This document shows, one piece after another, positions 5,147 through 5,770 of a DNA stretch of 5,770 nt. The position numbers and the translations under genes are program-made. The DNA lies in NCBI GenBank assembly GCA_017383785.1, contig JAFNVD010000077.1:1-5770 (forward strand), in the 5' to 3' direction. Every line of letters starts with the position of its first letter. The stretch's first letter is position 1. This stretch comes from Peptococcaceae bacterium (GTDB taxonomy: Bacteria; Bacillota; Peptococcia; Peptococcales; Peptococcaceae). A model generated the notes under the pieces. That model was not told the origin of the DNA. It did not search any database and saw only the letters and a program-made list of their open reading frames with translations.

Positions 5147-5755
5147 ATGGATACGATAGCGCAAGGGATGGAATATGAATTAGAGCAACAATTGTATAGT
5201 TATCGGCAGGCACATAAAGCACTGCTGTGGGCAAAAGTACAAGCCAACGACACAGCAGAGCAGCAGAGACTGGATCAGCTTTTGATGGAAAACGAAACGT
5301 TATCGGCACAGATTCAGGATCGATTAAACCAATGCTATAAAGCCCGTACCACCAAAGCCATGCCTCGACCACCCCTTAGCAGAAATGTCTGGCGTGCGTT
5401 TTTGGTAGGTGGGCTGATTTGTACAGCGGGGCAAGTGGTAATTCTCTTGATGCAAGAGCTGTATGCCATGGATTTTCGCAGTGCATCGGGGATTGCCAGT
5501 GTCAGTGTGGTAGTGGTCACGGCTATCTTAACAGGGCTTGGTATCTATGATGAAATCGGCCGATTTGGCGGTGCAGGGTCCATGGTGCCCATCAGCGGTT
5601 TTTCTAACTCTATCGTATCAGCGGCACTGGAGTGGAAATCCAGCGGTATGATTTATGGCATCGGAGCTAAGATTTTTACCATTGCAGGGCCGGTAATCTT
5701 GTACGGTACCATGGCATCGGTGTTCTTGGGGCTTATATACTATGCATTGCATTAG
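5147..5755 (+). CDS. spoVAC: Stage V sporulation protein AC (SpoVAC), N-terminally extended
   Basis: Inner-membrane subunit of the SpoVA system, which moves dipicolinic acid into the developing spore and releases it at germination. In Bacillus, SpoVAC has been described as a mechanosensitive channel. From about residue 72 the family pattern is clear: MPRPPLSRNVWRAFLVGGLICTAGQ (72-96), LTGLGIYDEIGRFGGAGSMVPISGFSNSIVSAALEWKSSG (128-167), and KIFTIAGPVILYG (175-187). Membrane spans lie at about 83-103, 114-134 and 172-199. Bacillus SpoVAC has about 150 residues; this has 202. The extra N terminus (1-70) is soluble, Gln/Glu-rich and probably helical. AGGGGG (5134-5139) 7 bases before ATG 5147 supports the long form, while ATG 5360, which would give a family-like start, has no ribosome site. 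The stop codon overlaps the next gene's Shine-Dalgarno. Confidence 0.92.
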   Translation: MDTIAQGMEYELEQQLYSYRQAHKALLWAKVQANDTAEQQRLDQLLMENETLSAQIQDRLNQCYKARTTKAMPRPPLSRNVWRAFLVGGLICTAGQVVILLMQELYAMDFRSASGIASVSVVVVTAILTGLGIYDEIGRFGGAGSMVPISGFSNSIVSAALEWKSSGMIYGIGAKIFTIAGPVILYGTMASVFLGLIYYALH

Positions 5756-5760
5756 GAGGT
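5754..5760 (+). promoter_or_regulatory. Ribosome binding site of the next gene
   Basis: AGGAGGT overlaps the spoVAC TAG stop and sits 7 bases before the ATG at 5768. This is a full consensus site, showing that the next gene is co-transcribed with spoVAC. Confidence 0.85.
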
Positions 5761-5767
5761 GTCAGAC

Positions 5768-5770
5768 ATG
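5768..5770 (+). CDS. Start codon of the next gene, probably spoVAD (truncated by window end)
   Basis: Only the ATG is inside the window. Its identity is inferred from the usual spoVAC-spoVAD-spoVAE order in Clostridia and Bacilli and from the consensus ribosome site just before it. No coding sequence is visible to confirm this. Confidence 0.55.

Noticed and set aside
5097..5372. 91-codon minus-strand open frame across the spoVAC start
   Set aside because: Antisense shadow; no ribosome site or recognised motif, and it would cover the spoVAC upstream region.

Overview
The window reads as chromosomal DNA from an endospore-forming member of the Firmicutes (Bacillota), most likely Clostridia. The reasons are consensus Shine-Dalgarno sites (GGAGG type), U-tailed intrinsic terminators, a TPP riboswitch that acts by transcription termination, a lipoprotein-type solute receptor, and two sporulation genes (a YlmC/YmxH-family gene and spoVAC) at the right end. 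Base composition is moderate. No tRNA, rRNA, CRISPR array, transposase or long repeat is visible.

Left edge (1-202): the last codons of an outside plus-strand gene, followed by a strong 13-bp intrinsic terminator. The same hairpin probably also stops the minus-strand operon that converges on it.

Thiamine operon (203 to about 3932, minus strand, so read right to left): a near-perfect housekeeping promoter (TTGACA, 16 nt, TATAAT), a TPP riboswitch, an intrinsic terminator, then five tightly packed genes: a small cytoplasmic thiamine-binding protein (PF01910 type), an ABC permease (ThiX-like), a lipoprotein receptor of the NMT1/THI5 (ThiY) family, an ABC ATPase (ThiZ-like), and thiamine pyrophosphokinase (thiN). 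The likely logic is a closed loop. The transporter brings in thiamine or a thiamine precursor, ThiN converts thiamine to TPP, and TPP binds the leader RNA and terminates its own supply operon. There is no tenA, thiD, thiM or thiE in the window. That makes intact thiamine a serious candidate for the imported substrate, although the receptor family is best known for pyrimidine precursors.

Central divergent region (3665-4031): the riboswitch leader and its promoter, then the 5' side of a plus-strand gene for a membrane-anchored protein with no recognised family (4032-4526), which ends at its own intrinsic terminator.

Right part (4600-5770, plus strand): a YlmC/YmxH-like PRC-barrel protein with an unusual C-terminal extension, a sigma-G-like promoter candidate, spoVAC with an unusual N-terminal extension, and the ribosome binding site and ATG of the next gene, presumably spoVAD. 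SpoVA proteins form the inner-membrane route for dipicolinic acid in spores.

Nothing here is a clearly new system. The most interesting points are a 14-bp complementarity between the riboswitch aptamer and its terminator (a candidate antiterminator), the gene content of the thiamine operon, and the ~50-residue extensions on both sporulation proteins.
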